Below are positions 17,201 to 24,860 of a stretch of 64,000 nucleotides of DNA, piece after piece (the stretch's first letter is position 1; every line of letters begins with the position of its first letter). The translations under genes were made by a program, and so were the position numbers. The notes below the pieces were generated by a model. It was not told the DNA's origin. It saw only the letters and a list, made by a program, of their open reading frames with translations, and searched no databases. The stretch comes from Actinomadura luteofluorescens. GTDB lineage: Bacteria; Actinomycetota; Actinomycetes; Streptosporangiales; Streptosporangiaceae. The stretch lies in assembly GCF_013409365.1 (NCBI RefSeq), contig NZ_JACCBA010000001.1, positions 8,494,001 to 8,558,000 of the forward strand, in the 5' to 3' direction.

Positions 17201-18438
17201 GCCGGGTCGTCCTTGCCGGGGCGCTCGACACCAAGGGCGTCGAGTACGCCTACGTCCGGGACCTGCTGGCTGGCGCGGGCCTGCGGCCGTTGCTGGTCGA
17301 CGCGGGTGTCCGCGGGGAGCCGCAGATCCGGCCCGACGTCAGCCGTTCTGAGGTGGTGCGGGCCGCGGGCCGTGAACCCCGCGGGATCGCCGCGCTCGCC
17401 ACCCGGGCGGAGGCCCTGGCCGCCATGGCCGAGGGGGTGGCCGCCCTGCTGGGGTCCCTGCGAGACGCCGGCGAGGTGGACGCCGCCTTCGGCATGGGCG
17501 GTTCGGGAGCGCTGAGCGTGCTGGCGCCGGGCTTCCGGTCCCTGCCGCTGGGCGTGCCCAAGATGATCGTCACCACGATGGCCTCCGGTGACACCCGTCC
17601 CCACGTGGGGGCCAGCGATCTGCTGCTGGTCCCTTCCATCGTGGACATCGCCGGGCTCAACACGGTGAGCCGCTTCGTCCTCGAACGGTCGGTGGCGATG
17701 CTGGCGGCCCAGTTGGGACGGCCGGTGCCGTCAGCGACGGGCGGCGACGGAAAGCCGATGGTGGCCGCCAGCATGTTCGGGGTGACGACCGCCGGCGTGT
17801 CGCGCGCCTGCCGGGTGCTGGAGTCACGAGGCCTGGACGTTCTGGTCTTCCACGCCAACGGGCTCGGCGGAAGGACGCTGGAGTCGTTGGCCGAGGACGG
17901 ATGGCTGTCGGGGGTGCTCGATCTGACGACGACGGAGCTGGCCGACGACCTCGCCGGCGGCGTGGCGAGTGCGGGGCCCGGCCGTCTGGTCGCCGCCGGC
18001 CGGCGGGGGACCCCGCAGGTCGTGTCGACCGGAGCGCTGGACGTCGTCAACTTCGGGGCGCCCGAGACCGTGCCGGAAGCGTATCGGGGGCGGCGGCTCT
18101 ACTCGCACAACGCGACGGCGACGCTGATGCGCACCGATCCGCGGGAGGCCGCCGTCCTCGGCGAGCGCCTCGGCGCGAAGCTGTCGGCTGCGCGCGGACC
18201 GGTCGCGCTGCTGCTGCCCACCGGCGGGACGTCCGCCCTGTCGGAGCCGGGAGGCCCGTTCCACTGGCCTGAGGCGGACGCCGCCCTCGAACGTGCGCTG
18301 CTGGAGTCGTTGGCGTCCCACGTCACCGTGGAGCGTTCCCTGGTGGCACTGAACACCCCGGCGTTCGGCGAGCAGGCGGCGCAACTGCTGCTGTCCCGGC
18401 TCGCCGGGAAGCCGGCGGCAGGTAGCCGCGAACCGTGA
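17197..18438 (+). CDS. Tm-1-like ATP-binding (UPF0261) protein
   Basis: 413 residues from GTG 17197, which overlaps the permease stop. It shows the UPF0261/Tm-1-like fold: VVLAGALDTKGVEYAYVRDL at the N-terminus, DAAFGMGGSGALSVLAPGFR near residue 90, PKMIVTTMASGDTRPHVG and the C-terminal LLPTGGTSALSEPGGPF. In plants and many bacteria this domain is fused to a TIM-barrel PEP-hydrolase-family domain. Here that domain is a separate gene at 20622 in the same operon. The bacterial function is unsettled, and it may act as an ATP-dependent enzyme on the pathway intermediate. Confidence 0.85.
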   Translation: MSRVVLAGALDTKGVEYAYVRDLLAGAGLRPLLVDAGVRGEPQIRPDVSRSEVVRAAGREPRGIAALATRAEALAAMAEGVAALLGSLRDAGEVDAAFGMGGSGALSVLAPGFRSLPLGVPKMIVTTMASGDTRPHVGASDLLLVPSIVDIAGLNTVSRFVLERSVAMLAAQLGRPVPSATGGDGKPMVAASMFGVTTAGVSRACRVLESRGLDVLVFHANGLGGRTLESLAEDGWLSGVLDLTTTELADDLAGGVASAGPGRLVAAGRRGTPQVVSTGALDVVNFGAPETVPEAYRGRRLYSHNATATLMRTDPREAAVLGERLGAKLSAARGPVALLLPTGGTSALSEPGGPFHWPEADAALERALLESLASHVTVERSLVALNTPAFGEQAAQLLLSRLAGKPAAGSREP

Positions 18439-18505
18439 TGGACATCTCGCCCGGACGACGCGGTGCGGGCGGCCCGTGGAGAAGATCGAAGGAAAGGACG
18501 GGGAT

Positions 18506-20104
18506 GTGCGCGAAGACTGCGACGTCCTGATCGTCGGCGCCGGCCCCTCGGGCGCGGTCGCCGCCCAGGAGTTCGCCCGCGCGGGGATGCGGGTCACGTG
18601 CCTGGAACAGGGGGACTGGCCCGACTACGAGAAGGCGCGCGCGGGCTATGCCGACTTCGAACTCGTGTCCCGCAAGCACTGGAACTGGGATCCGAACCAG
18701 CGCCGCGCCGGCGGCGACTATCCCATCGACGACGCCGAGTCGGACGTCACCGCCCTCATGTACAACGGTGTCGGCGGCAGCACCGTCCTGTACGCGGCGC
18801 ACTGGGAGCGCTTTCTGCCCTCGGACTTCCGCACCCGCACCATGGACGGTGTCGGCGACGACTGGCCGATCGGGTACTGGGATCTGGAGCCCTACTACGA
18901 CGAGGTCGAGCGGCAGTTCGCCGTCAGCGGCCTCGAGGGTGATCCGGCGCTTCCCCCGAGCACGCCGCCGCCGCTGCCGCCCGTGCCGCTCAACAAGCTC
19001 GGCCGGCGGGGCGCGGAGGCGCTGAACAAGCTCGGCTGGCACTGGTGGCCCGGCAGCAACGCCATCGCCACCGCCGAGTACGGCCCCCTGCACGCGTGCG
19101 CGCAGCGGACCGCCTGTCCCTTCGGCTGCCCCACCGGAGCCAAGGCGTCCGCGGACCGCACCCACTGGCAGTCCCTTGCCAAGGACCAGGTGCGCCTGAC
19201 GGTCCGGGCGACTGTCGAGCAAGTGCTCCTGGACGACCGGGGCCGCGCCACCGGCGTCACCTACCTCGACGCCGACGGAGTCCGCCACGAGGTTCGCGCC
19301 GGGGTCGTGGTGCTGTGCGCCAACGCGATCGGCACGCCCCGCATCATGCTCGCGTCGGCCGACGGGTCCGGGGTCGCCAACTCCAGCGGCCTGGTCGGCA
19401 GGCGCCTCATGATGCACCCGTTCGGCAACGCGATCGGAATCTTCGACGAGGACCTGGAGTCCTGGCGCGGGCCGCTCGGCCAGTACCTGCACTCCCTGGA
19501 GTTCTACGAGACCGACCGGTCCCGCGGCTTCGTGCGCGGCGCGAAGTGGAACCTGATCCCCTCCGGCGCGCCGCTGTCGTTCATGCTCCCGGGTACCTGG
19601 GGGGACGAACCGGTGTGGGGCCCGAACTTCACCCGGCTGCTGCGTGAGCGCCTCGGCCACTCGGCGATCTGGGGCGTCATCTGCGAGGACCTGCCCGACC
19701 CGGCGAACCGGGTGCTGCTGGACGACGGCGCCGCCGCGGGCGGCGTGCCCGGCGTGCGGATCCAGTACCGCACGTCCGACAACACGCGGGCCATGATGGC
19801 CTGGCACCTGGAGCGCCTCTCCGAGGTGCTCGACGCCATGGGTGCCACCAAGAAGATCCTCAACTCGGGTCTGCGCGGCACCGGATGGCACCTGATGGGG
19901 ACGACCGTGATGGGCGATGACCCGGGCTCTTCCGTGGTCGACCCGCACGGCCGGTGCCATGACGTGCCCAACCTCTACGTCTTCGACGGCTCGGTCTTCC
20001 CGACGTCCTCCGGCGTCAACCCCACCGCGACCATCGCGGCCAACGCGCTGCGCTGCGCCCGGTCCCTGGTAGCTCGCCGCCGCGATGTGGAGGTGACCTC
20101 GTGA
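18506..20104 (+). CDS. GMC-family FAD-dependent oxidoreductase with Cys cluster
   Basis: I choose GTG 18506 because GGAAAGGA ends 7 bases before it. GTG 18476 is an in-frame alternative. The 532-residue protein starts with the FAD-binding GAGPSGAVAA (residues 11-20) and ends with the GMC_oxred_C pattern: GWHLMGTTVMGDDPGSS (likely catalytic His), then FPTSSGVNPTATIAANALR (Asn). A cysteine-rich CAQRTACPFGCPTGAK near residue 200 resembles the 3Fe-4S loop of FAD glucose and gluconate dehydrogenase large subunits. It has no signal peptide, so it should act in the cytoplasm. It probably oxidises an alcohol on the imported substrate, with the next gene as partner. Confidence 0.85.
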   Translation: MREDCDVLIVGAGPSGAVAAQEFARAGMRVTCLEQGDWPDYEKARAGYADFELVSRKHWNWDPNQRRAGGDYPIDDAESDVTALMYNGVGGSTVLYAAHWERFLPSDFRTRTMDGVGDDWPIGYWDLEPYYDEVERQFAVSGLEGDPALPPSTPPPLPPVPLNKLGRRGAEALNKLGWHWWPGSNAIATAEYGPLHACAQRTACPFGCPTGAKASADRTHWQSLAKDQVRLTVRATVEQVLLDDRGRATGVTYLDADGVRHEVRAGVVVLCANAIGTPRIMLASADGSGVANSSGLVGRRLMMHPFGNAIGIFDEDLESWRGPLGQYLHSLEFYETDRSRGFVRGAKWNLIPSGAPLSFMLPGTWGDEPVWGPNFTRLLRERLGHSAIWGVICEDLPDPANRVLLDDGAAAGGVPGVRIQYRTSDNTRAMMAWHLERLSEVLDAMGATKKILNSGLRGTGWHLMGTTVMGDDPGSSVVDPHGRCHDVPNLYVFDGSVFPTSSGVNPTATIAANALRCARSLVARRRDVEVTS

Positions 20105-20574
20105 CCGCCGCGGAGACCGGGGAGATGCGGGACACGACCGTGCCGCCGGAGGCCCGCCGGCGGCTCGGGCAGGTCGCGGACGCGCTGATCGAGGCTGGCG
20201 CCGGGCTCCCGTCCGGGACGCAGGCCGGTGTGCACACCGACCTGCTCGACCAGGTGGTCAAGGCGCGTCCCGACCTCGTCCCGCCGCTGCTGCGGGCGCT
20301 GGACGAGCTGGGACCCGCCCTCGACCTCGCGGCGGTCGAGCGACTGGCCGAACGGCGACCGGAACTGCACGAGGTGCTCACGCTGGTCGTCGCCGGCGGC
20401 TACCTGATGTCGCCGCGCGTCGCCGCGCTGCTGAAGTACCCCTTCCAGGAAGCCAAGATCGTCGATCCGCGGGAGATCACGGTCGTCGTCGGGGAGGGCC
20501 TTCTCGACCTGGTCGCCGAACGCGCGCCCCTCTACCGGCTGCCCCCGGACTCACCGTCGGAGCGCCGCCCGTGA
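20101..20574 (+). CDS. Small partner subunit of the GMC dehydrogenase (gluconate 2-dehydrogenase subunit 3-like)
   Basis: 157 residues from GTG 20101, overlapping the GMC stop by 4 bases. It is helical and has no signal peptide. The block TLVVAGGYLMSPRVAALLKY PFQ, near residue 100, resembles the C-terminal part of gluconate 2-dehydrogenase subunit 3 and FAD-GDH gamma subunits, which accompany GMC catalytic subunits. Known gamma subunits carry Tat signals that export the complex, and this one does not. The family call rests on position and weak similarity. Confidence 0.6.
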   Translation: MTAAETGEMRDTTVPPEARRRLGQVADALIEAGAGLPSGTQAGVHTDLLDQVVKARPDLVPPLLRALDELGPALDLAAVERLAERRPELHEVLTLVVAGGYLMSPRVAALLKYPFQEAKIVDPREITVVVGEGLLDLVAERAPLYRLPPDSPSERRP

Positions 20575-20621
20575 CCGGGCGGGGAGGCAGCCCGTCCCAC
20601 ACCCACTTGGAGGTAACGGCA

Positions 20622-21485
20622 ATGAGCCGCCAGCAGCACGTTCCCCTGTTCCACGAGCGGGTCAGGTCGGGCCGCGCCCTGATCGGCGCGGGCGCCGGCA
20701 CCGGCCTGTCCGCGAAATGCGCGGAGGAGGCCGGCGTCGACTTCATCGTGATCTACAACGCGGGCAGGTTCCGTATGGCCGGGCGCGGCTCGATGGCCGG
20801 GATGATGCCCTACGGCAACGCCAACGACATCGTCGTGGAGATGTCCGCAGAGGTCCTCCCGGTGGTGCGCAGGACACCGGTGCTCGCCGGCGTCTGCGCC
20901 ACGGACCCGTTCAAGAACATCCCGTTGTTCCTGGGACAGCTCAAGGAACTCGGATTCGCCGGGGTGCAGAACTTCCCGTCGGTCTGCCTCCTGGACGGCA
21001 GCGTGCGGGCGGACCTGGAGGCCACGGGCTACGGCTTCGACAAGGAGGTCGAGATGGTCCGCACCGCCCGCGAGATGGACCTGATCACGGCCGCCTACGT
21101 GCGCACCGAGCAGGAGGCGTATGACATGGCCGCCGCGGGCGCCGACATTGTCGTGGCGCACGTCGGGCTGACGACCGCCGGGATGATCGGCGCCAGGTCC
21201 CCCATGTCGCTCGCCGACGCGGCGGCGCGCACGCGGGAGATCCGCGACGAGGCCAAGTCCGCGCGCGAGGACGTGCTGGTCGTGTGCCACGGAGGACCGA
21301 TCGCCACGCCCGACGACGCCCAGGAAGTGCTGCGCCTGGTCCCGGGCGCGGCCGGTTTCCTGGGGGCGTCCAGCATGGAGCGGCTGCCCGCGGAGACCGC
21401 CCTCGTCGACACCATGCGGCGCTTCACCGAGGTCTCCGTCGAACCCCTCGCCGACGGCCCGCACGAGAAGGAGGTCATGGCGTGA
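20622..21485 (+). CDS. Phosphoenolpyruvate hydrolase family TIM-barrel protein
   Basis: ATG 20622 has GGAGG 8 bases upstream. A longer frame from 20571 lacks such a site. The 287-residue product matches the PEP_hydrolase family (PF09370): RSGRALIGAGAGTGLSAKCA, VIYNAGRFRMAGRGSMAG, MPYGNAN, GVQNFPSVCLLDGSVRADLE, VAHVGLTTAGMIGA and LVVCHGGPIATPDDA. This TIM barrel is the usual fusion partner of Tm-1-like domains, encoded here at 17197. The true reaction of the family is uncertain, possibly C-C bond or phosphate chemistry on a small acid. Confidence 0.85.
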   Translation: MSRQQHVPLFHERVRSGRALIGAGAGTGLSAKCAEEAGVDFIVIYNAGRFRMAGRGSMAGMMPYGNANDIVVEMSAEVLPVVRRTPVLAGVCATDPFKNIPLFLGQLKELGFAGVQNFPSVCLLDGSVRADLEATGYGFDKEVEMVRTAREMDLITAAYVRTEQEAYDMAAAGADIVVAHVGLTTAGMIGARSPMSLADAAARTREIRDEAKSAREDVLVVCHGGPIATPDDAQEVLRLVPGAAGFLGASSMERLPAETALVDTMRRFTEVSVEPLADGPHEKEVMA

Positions 21486-21850
21486 AGCTCTTCCGTACCG
21501 CGGACCTGCTGAAGGACCCCACACCGGTCCCCGAACCGGAACGCTTCACCGGCGCCGCGTTCAGCTCCCCGGTCCAGGGGTGTCCCACCAGCAAGGCGAC
21601 CACCGCACTGATCCGACTGGACCCGGGCGTGCGCGGCCACTGGCACAGCCACGCCGACGGCCAGGTGATCCACATCGTGGCGGGTTCCGGCTTCGTCGGG
21701 CGCCGCGGCCGTGACCCGCTGGAAGTGACCGGGGGCGACATCGTGTGGATCGAGCCGGGAGAGGAGCACTGGCACGGCGCCTCCGATGCCGGGCTGGCCC
21801 AGCTGGCCTTCTCCTTCGGCGCCATCACCTGGCTGGAGCCGAGCACATGA
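21482..21850 (+). CDS. Small cupin-domain protein
   Basis: 122 residues from GTG 21482, overlapping the previous stop. It is a single-domain cupin: motif 1 GHWHSHADGQVIHIVAGSG near residue 45 keeps the HxH metal ligands, and motif 2 PGEEHWHGA near residue 87 keeps the distal His. This fits a metal-dependent small-molecule enzyme, such as a dioxygenase, isomerase or carboxymuconolactone-decarboxylase-associated cupin. It sits between the PEP-hydrolase-family and PrpD genes with 4-base overlaps on both sides. Confidence 0.8.
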   Translation: MKLFRTADLLKDPTPVPEPERFTGAAFSSPVQGCPTSKATTALIRLDPGVRGHWHSHADGQVIHIVAGSGFVGRRGRDPLEVTGGDIVWIEPGEEHWHGASDAGLAQLAFSFGAITWLEPST

Positions 21851-23205
21851 CCACCGGTGACGCACCCTCCTACGAGGAACTCGCCGAGGTGGTGCTCGAT
21901 GCGGCCTCCCAGCGGCTCCCCGCGGAGGTGGAGAAGGCCGCGTGCCGGACGCTCTTCAACGTCCTCGCGGTGGCCGTGGGCGCGTCCGGTTCCCCCGAGG
22001 TCACCAGGCTCTCCGCCGCCCTCGCCGCACCCATTGGCGTGCCCGCGGCCCCCGGGGTGGACGGGAACGCGAGCCCGGTCGGCGCGGCGCTGCTCACCGG
22101 CTTCGCCGCCCACCTGGACGATTTCGACGACACCCACCTGGAGACGGTCATCCACCCCGGAGCGAGCGTCCTCGGTGCGGCGTGGGCGGCAGGATGGCCC
22201 GCCGGCGCATCCGGACGGGACCTGCTGGCGGCCTTCGCCCTCGGCTGCGAGGTGCAGCTGCGGCTCGGCCTGGCGGTCAGTCCGGAGCATTACGACCGGG
22301 GCTGGCACATCACCGGTACCTGCGGGGTCGTCGGAGCCGCGGTCACCGCCGGACTGCTCGGCGCGCCCGGTCGTGACCGGCTTGCGGCGGCGCTTCGGCT
22401 GGCGTCGCTTCAGACGCTCGGGCACCGGGAGGCGTTCGGTACCGAGGTCAAGCCCTTCCACGCTGGGAAGGCGGCCGCGGGCGGGGTACTGGCCGCCGCG
22501 GAGGCCGCCCGCGGCCGGTTCACCGCGGGCGCCGCGGACGTCCTCCCGGACACCGGCGGGCTGCTGCGCGCCCTCGCGCCCGGGGGGCGGTCCCCTGGCC
22601 GACTTCTCGACGGGTTCGGGACGCGTTGGGAACTCGCCGACAACACCTTCAAGCCCTATCCCTGCGGCATCGTCGCGCACCCCGGCATCGACGCGGCTGT
22701 CGGAGCCCACGACCGCGGTGTAGCCCCGGCGGACGTCGTCCGTATCCGCTACCGCTGCCATCCACTGGTTCCGGAGCTGATGGGGCGGCTCGACCCGCAG
22801 ACCGGTCTGCAGGCACGCTTCTCGGCGGTGCACGGGGTGGCCGCCGGCCTGGCCCGCGGCACCGGCGGGCTCGCCGAGTTCGGCGACGCGGCGGCGGCAG
22901 ACCCGGTGCTGGCCCGCCTGCGGGCGCGCGTCGACCTGTGCCCGGAACCCCGCATGCCGCGGGACTCGGCCGTACTGGAGATCCACACCGGCGACGGGGG
23001 AACCGTCGTGTCGGCCGTCGAGCACGCGCGGGGAAGCCTGCTGCGCCCGCTGACCGACGACGAGCTCATCGGCAAGGCCGAGACACTGGCGCCCGGCCGG
23101 GCACAGGCGATCTGGGACGCGGTCGCGCGCCTGGGGGAGGGTTCCGGACCGGGGACCGTCCAGGCGTTGCTGGAGGAGACCCGGAGGGAAGTGGTGGCCC
23201 GATGA
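21847..23205 (+). CDS. MmgE/PrpD family protein (full length)
   Basis: 452 residues from ATG 21847 (ATGA overlap). It shows the MmgE/PrpD pattern: LFNVLAVAVGASGSPEVTRL near residue 38, GFAAHLDDFDDTH near residue 80, GCEVQLRLGLAVSP, LGHREAFGTEVKPFHAGKA near residue 200, and DNTFKPYPCGIVAHP near residue 265. Relatives include 2-methylcitrate dehydratase, cis-aconitate decarboxylase and related lyases acting on small polycarboxylates. The substrate here is unknown. A half-length paralogue follows directly. Confidence 0.88.
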   Translation: MTTGDAPSYEELAEVVLDAASQRLPAEVEKAACRTLFNVLAVAVGASGSPEVTRLSAALAAPIGVPAAPGVDGNASPVGAALLTGFAAHLDDFDDTHLETVIHPGASVLGAAWAAGWPAGASGRDLLAAFALGCEVQLRLGLAVSPEHYDRGWHITGTCGVVGAAVTAGLLGAPGRDRLAAALRLASLQTLGHREAFGTEVKPFHAGKAAAGGVLAAAEAARGRFTAGAADVLPDTGGLLRALAPGGRSPGRLLDGFGTRWELADNTFKPYPCGIVAHPGIDAAVGAHDRGVAPADVVRIRYRCHPLVPELMGRLDPQTGLQARFSAVHGVAAGLARGTGGLAEFGDAAAADPVLARLRARVDLCPEPRMPRDSAVLEIHTGDGGTVVSAVEHARGSLLRPLTDDELIGKAETLAPGRAQAIWDAVARLGEGSGPGTVQALLEETRREVVAR

Positions 23206-23903
23206 CCGTTACCGAGGGGACCACCGCGAGCGTCGCCGGCTTCGTCGCCGAGACGCCCGTCCCGCCGGACGCGGCCGCCGCCGCGACGGCACTGTGCGAG
23301 AACCTGTCCGGGCTGGAGACAGCGTCCGTCCGCGACCAGCGGGCGGCGGTCGCCTACTGGGTCGCCTGCGCCCTCCTGCATCACGCCGGCAGCGCCGACG
23401 ACCTCGCGACGGAAAGTCTGGCCGCCGGGCTGGAACCCGCTCTGCGGGTGCGCGACTCGCTGGACGGCCACGTCGTGGGCGGGTGGGATCCGGTGTGCGC
23501 GGCCGTGCTCGTGGGCTCCGCCTGCGCCGCCGCCCGCCACGGCGGCCTGGACGGGGAGGCGACGGCCCGCGCGGTCGGCATCGCCGTCACCCAGGCGTCC
23601 GGACTGGAGATCCTTTCGGACACCCCGCTCGGAACGTTCCAGCGACGCATGGCCGCCCGCAACGGACTGGAGGCCGCCCGGCTGGCCGGTGCGGGCATGA
23701 CCGCTCCCGTCACCGGCCTGGAAGGAAGGCGCGGCCTGTACGCGCTGATGGCACCCACCGCGGACCCGGCCGCCGCCGCAGACCGGCTCGGCCGGCGGTG
23801 GCTCGTCACCGCGCTCCCGACCGCGGAAGGCCGAACCCCGTCGCCCGGCCGGGAGGAGCGGCGGCCGAACCCGATCGAGCGGGCCGCGGAGGCACTGTCA
23901 TGA
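23202..23903 (+). CDS. Half-length MmgE/PrpD-like paralogue, 233 aa
   Basis: ATG 23202 overlaps the previous stop by 4 bases. The product has only the first domain region of a PrpD-like protein: DQRAAVAYWVACALLHHAGS near residue 45, VVGGWDPVCAAVLVGSACAA near residue 88, and RRMAARNGLEAARLAGAGMT. It then ends with a low-complexity charged tail at residue 233, about half the usual length. The frame is intact and its overlaps with both neighbours are kept. It may therefore work as a small subunit of the preceding enzyme. The alternative is a decayed duplicate. Confidence 0.65.
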   Translation: MTVTEGTTASVAGFVAETPVPPDAAAAATALCENLSGLETASVRDQRAAVAYWVACALLHHAGSADDLATESLAAGLEPALRVRDSLDGHVVGGWDPVCAAVLVGSACAAARHGGLDGEATARAVGIAVTQASGLEILSDTPLGTFQRRMAARNGLEAARLAGAGMTAPVTGLEGRRGLYALMAPTADPAAAADRLGRRWLVTALPTAEGRTPSPGREERRPNPIERAAEALS

Positions 23904-24535
23904 CGGCGACCGCCACGTTGGCCGACCGGCTGCGGCCGGACCGGACGGCGCTGATCCTCATCGACCTGTCCAACGACTTCGTCCATCCACGCGGCAAGAC
24001 CGCCACCGTGGGCGCCCGGGATGTCAGCCATGCCCAGCGGATCCTGCTCGTGGCCGCCGAGCTCGCGGAGGCAGCCCGCGACGCCGGGGTGGCCGTGATT
24101 CACAGCCAGCACACCACGCTGCCGGGCGGCGCCTCCGACTCACCGGTGTGGCGGGACGCGCGCTCACGCGCAGCGTACTCCGCCCCCGACATCTGCCTCG
24201 ACGGATCCTGGGGACAGGAGATCGCCGAGGAGGTCGCGCCCCGGCCCGGAGACCAAGTCGTCAAGAAATACCGCTACGGCGGCTTCACCGGGACCAACCT
24301 GGAACTGATCCTGCGGAGCCTGGGACGCGACAGCGTCGTCTGCTGCGGCGTCTCCACCAACGTCTGCGTGGACACCACCGCCCGTGAGGCGTTCGCCCGC
24401 GACTTCTACGTCACGATCGCCGCCGACGCCTGCGCGTCGTGGGACATGGGTCTGCACGCCGCGGCGCTCCGCACCGCCGAGAGCCGGTTCGCCGTGGTGG
24501 CGGCGACCGGGGACGTCCTTGGCGCCTGGACCTGA
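23900..24535 (+). CDS. Isochorismatase-like cysteine hydrolase
   Basis: 211 residues from ATG 23900, overlapping the previous stop. It has the isochorismatase-fold triad: Asp in LILIDLSNDFVHPRGK (near residue 22), Lys in VVKKYRYGGFTGTNLE (near residue 118) and Cys in CCGVSTNVCVDTTAREA (near residue 150). Family members hydrolyse amides or vinyl ethers (N-carbamoylsarcosine, nicotinamide, ureidoacrylate). In this operon an amidase or carbamoyl hydrolase role fits best, giving a carboxylate for the later oxidation steps. Confidence 0.85.
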   Translation: MTATATLADRLRPDRTALILIDLSNDFVHPRGKTATVGARDVSHAQRILLVAAELAEAARDAGVAVIHSQHTTLPGGASDSPVWRDARSRAAYSAPDICLDGSWGQEIAEEVAPRPGDQVVKKYRYGGFTGTNLELILRSLGRDSVVCCGVSTNVCVDTTAREAFARDFYVTIAADACASWDMGLHAAALRTAESRFAVVAATGDVLGAWT

Positions 24536-24557
24536 CCGAATCCGACGAGGAGGCCAC

Positions 24558-24860
24558 ATGATCGCAGAACTGCGCTACTACACCATCACGCCCGGCCACA
24601 CCGAGGCGCTGCTCGACCAGTTCGTCGGCACCAGCCTGCCCCTGTTCGCCAAGCACGGAATCACCGCGCACGGCCCCTGGCTGCGGCGGCTGACCAAGGG
24701 GGAGCAGCTCGTCTACGTCCTGGAGTTCGCCGACGAGCACGACCGGGAGACCCGATGGACGGCGTTCCGCGAGGATCCCGAATGGCAGGCGGTCGTCGGG
24801 GCCGGCCGGGGCCAGGTCCCGCACATCGCGGGCAGCGAGATCGTGGAGCTGAGCCGATGA
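24558..24860 (+). CDS. NIPSNAP-family protein
   Basis: 100 residues from ATG 24558, with GAGGAGG 5-10 bases upstream. The ferredoxin-like NIPSNAP pattern is clear: IAELRYYTITPGHTEALLDQ at the start, LFAKHGI near residue 31, and YVLEFADEHDRETRW near residue 55. Biochemical function is not established for bacterial members, which often sit in catabolic operons as small dimeric alpha/beta-barrel proteins. The stop overlaps the aldehyde dehydrogenase start. Confidence 0.85.
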   Translation: MIAELRYYTITPGHTEALLDQFVGTSLPLFAKHGITAHGPWLRRLTKGEQLVYVLEFADEHDRETRWTAFREDPEWQAVVGAGRGQVPHIAGSEIVELSR

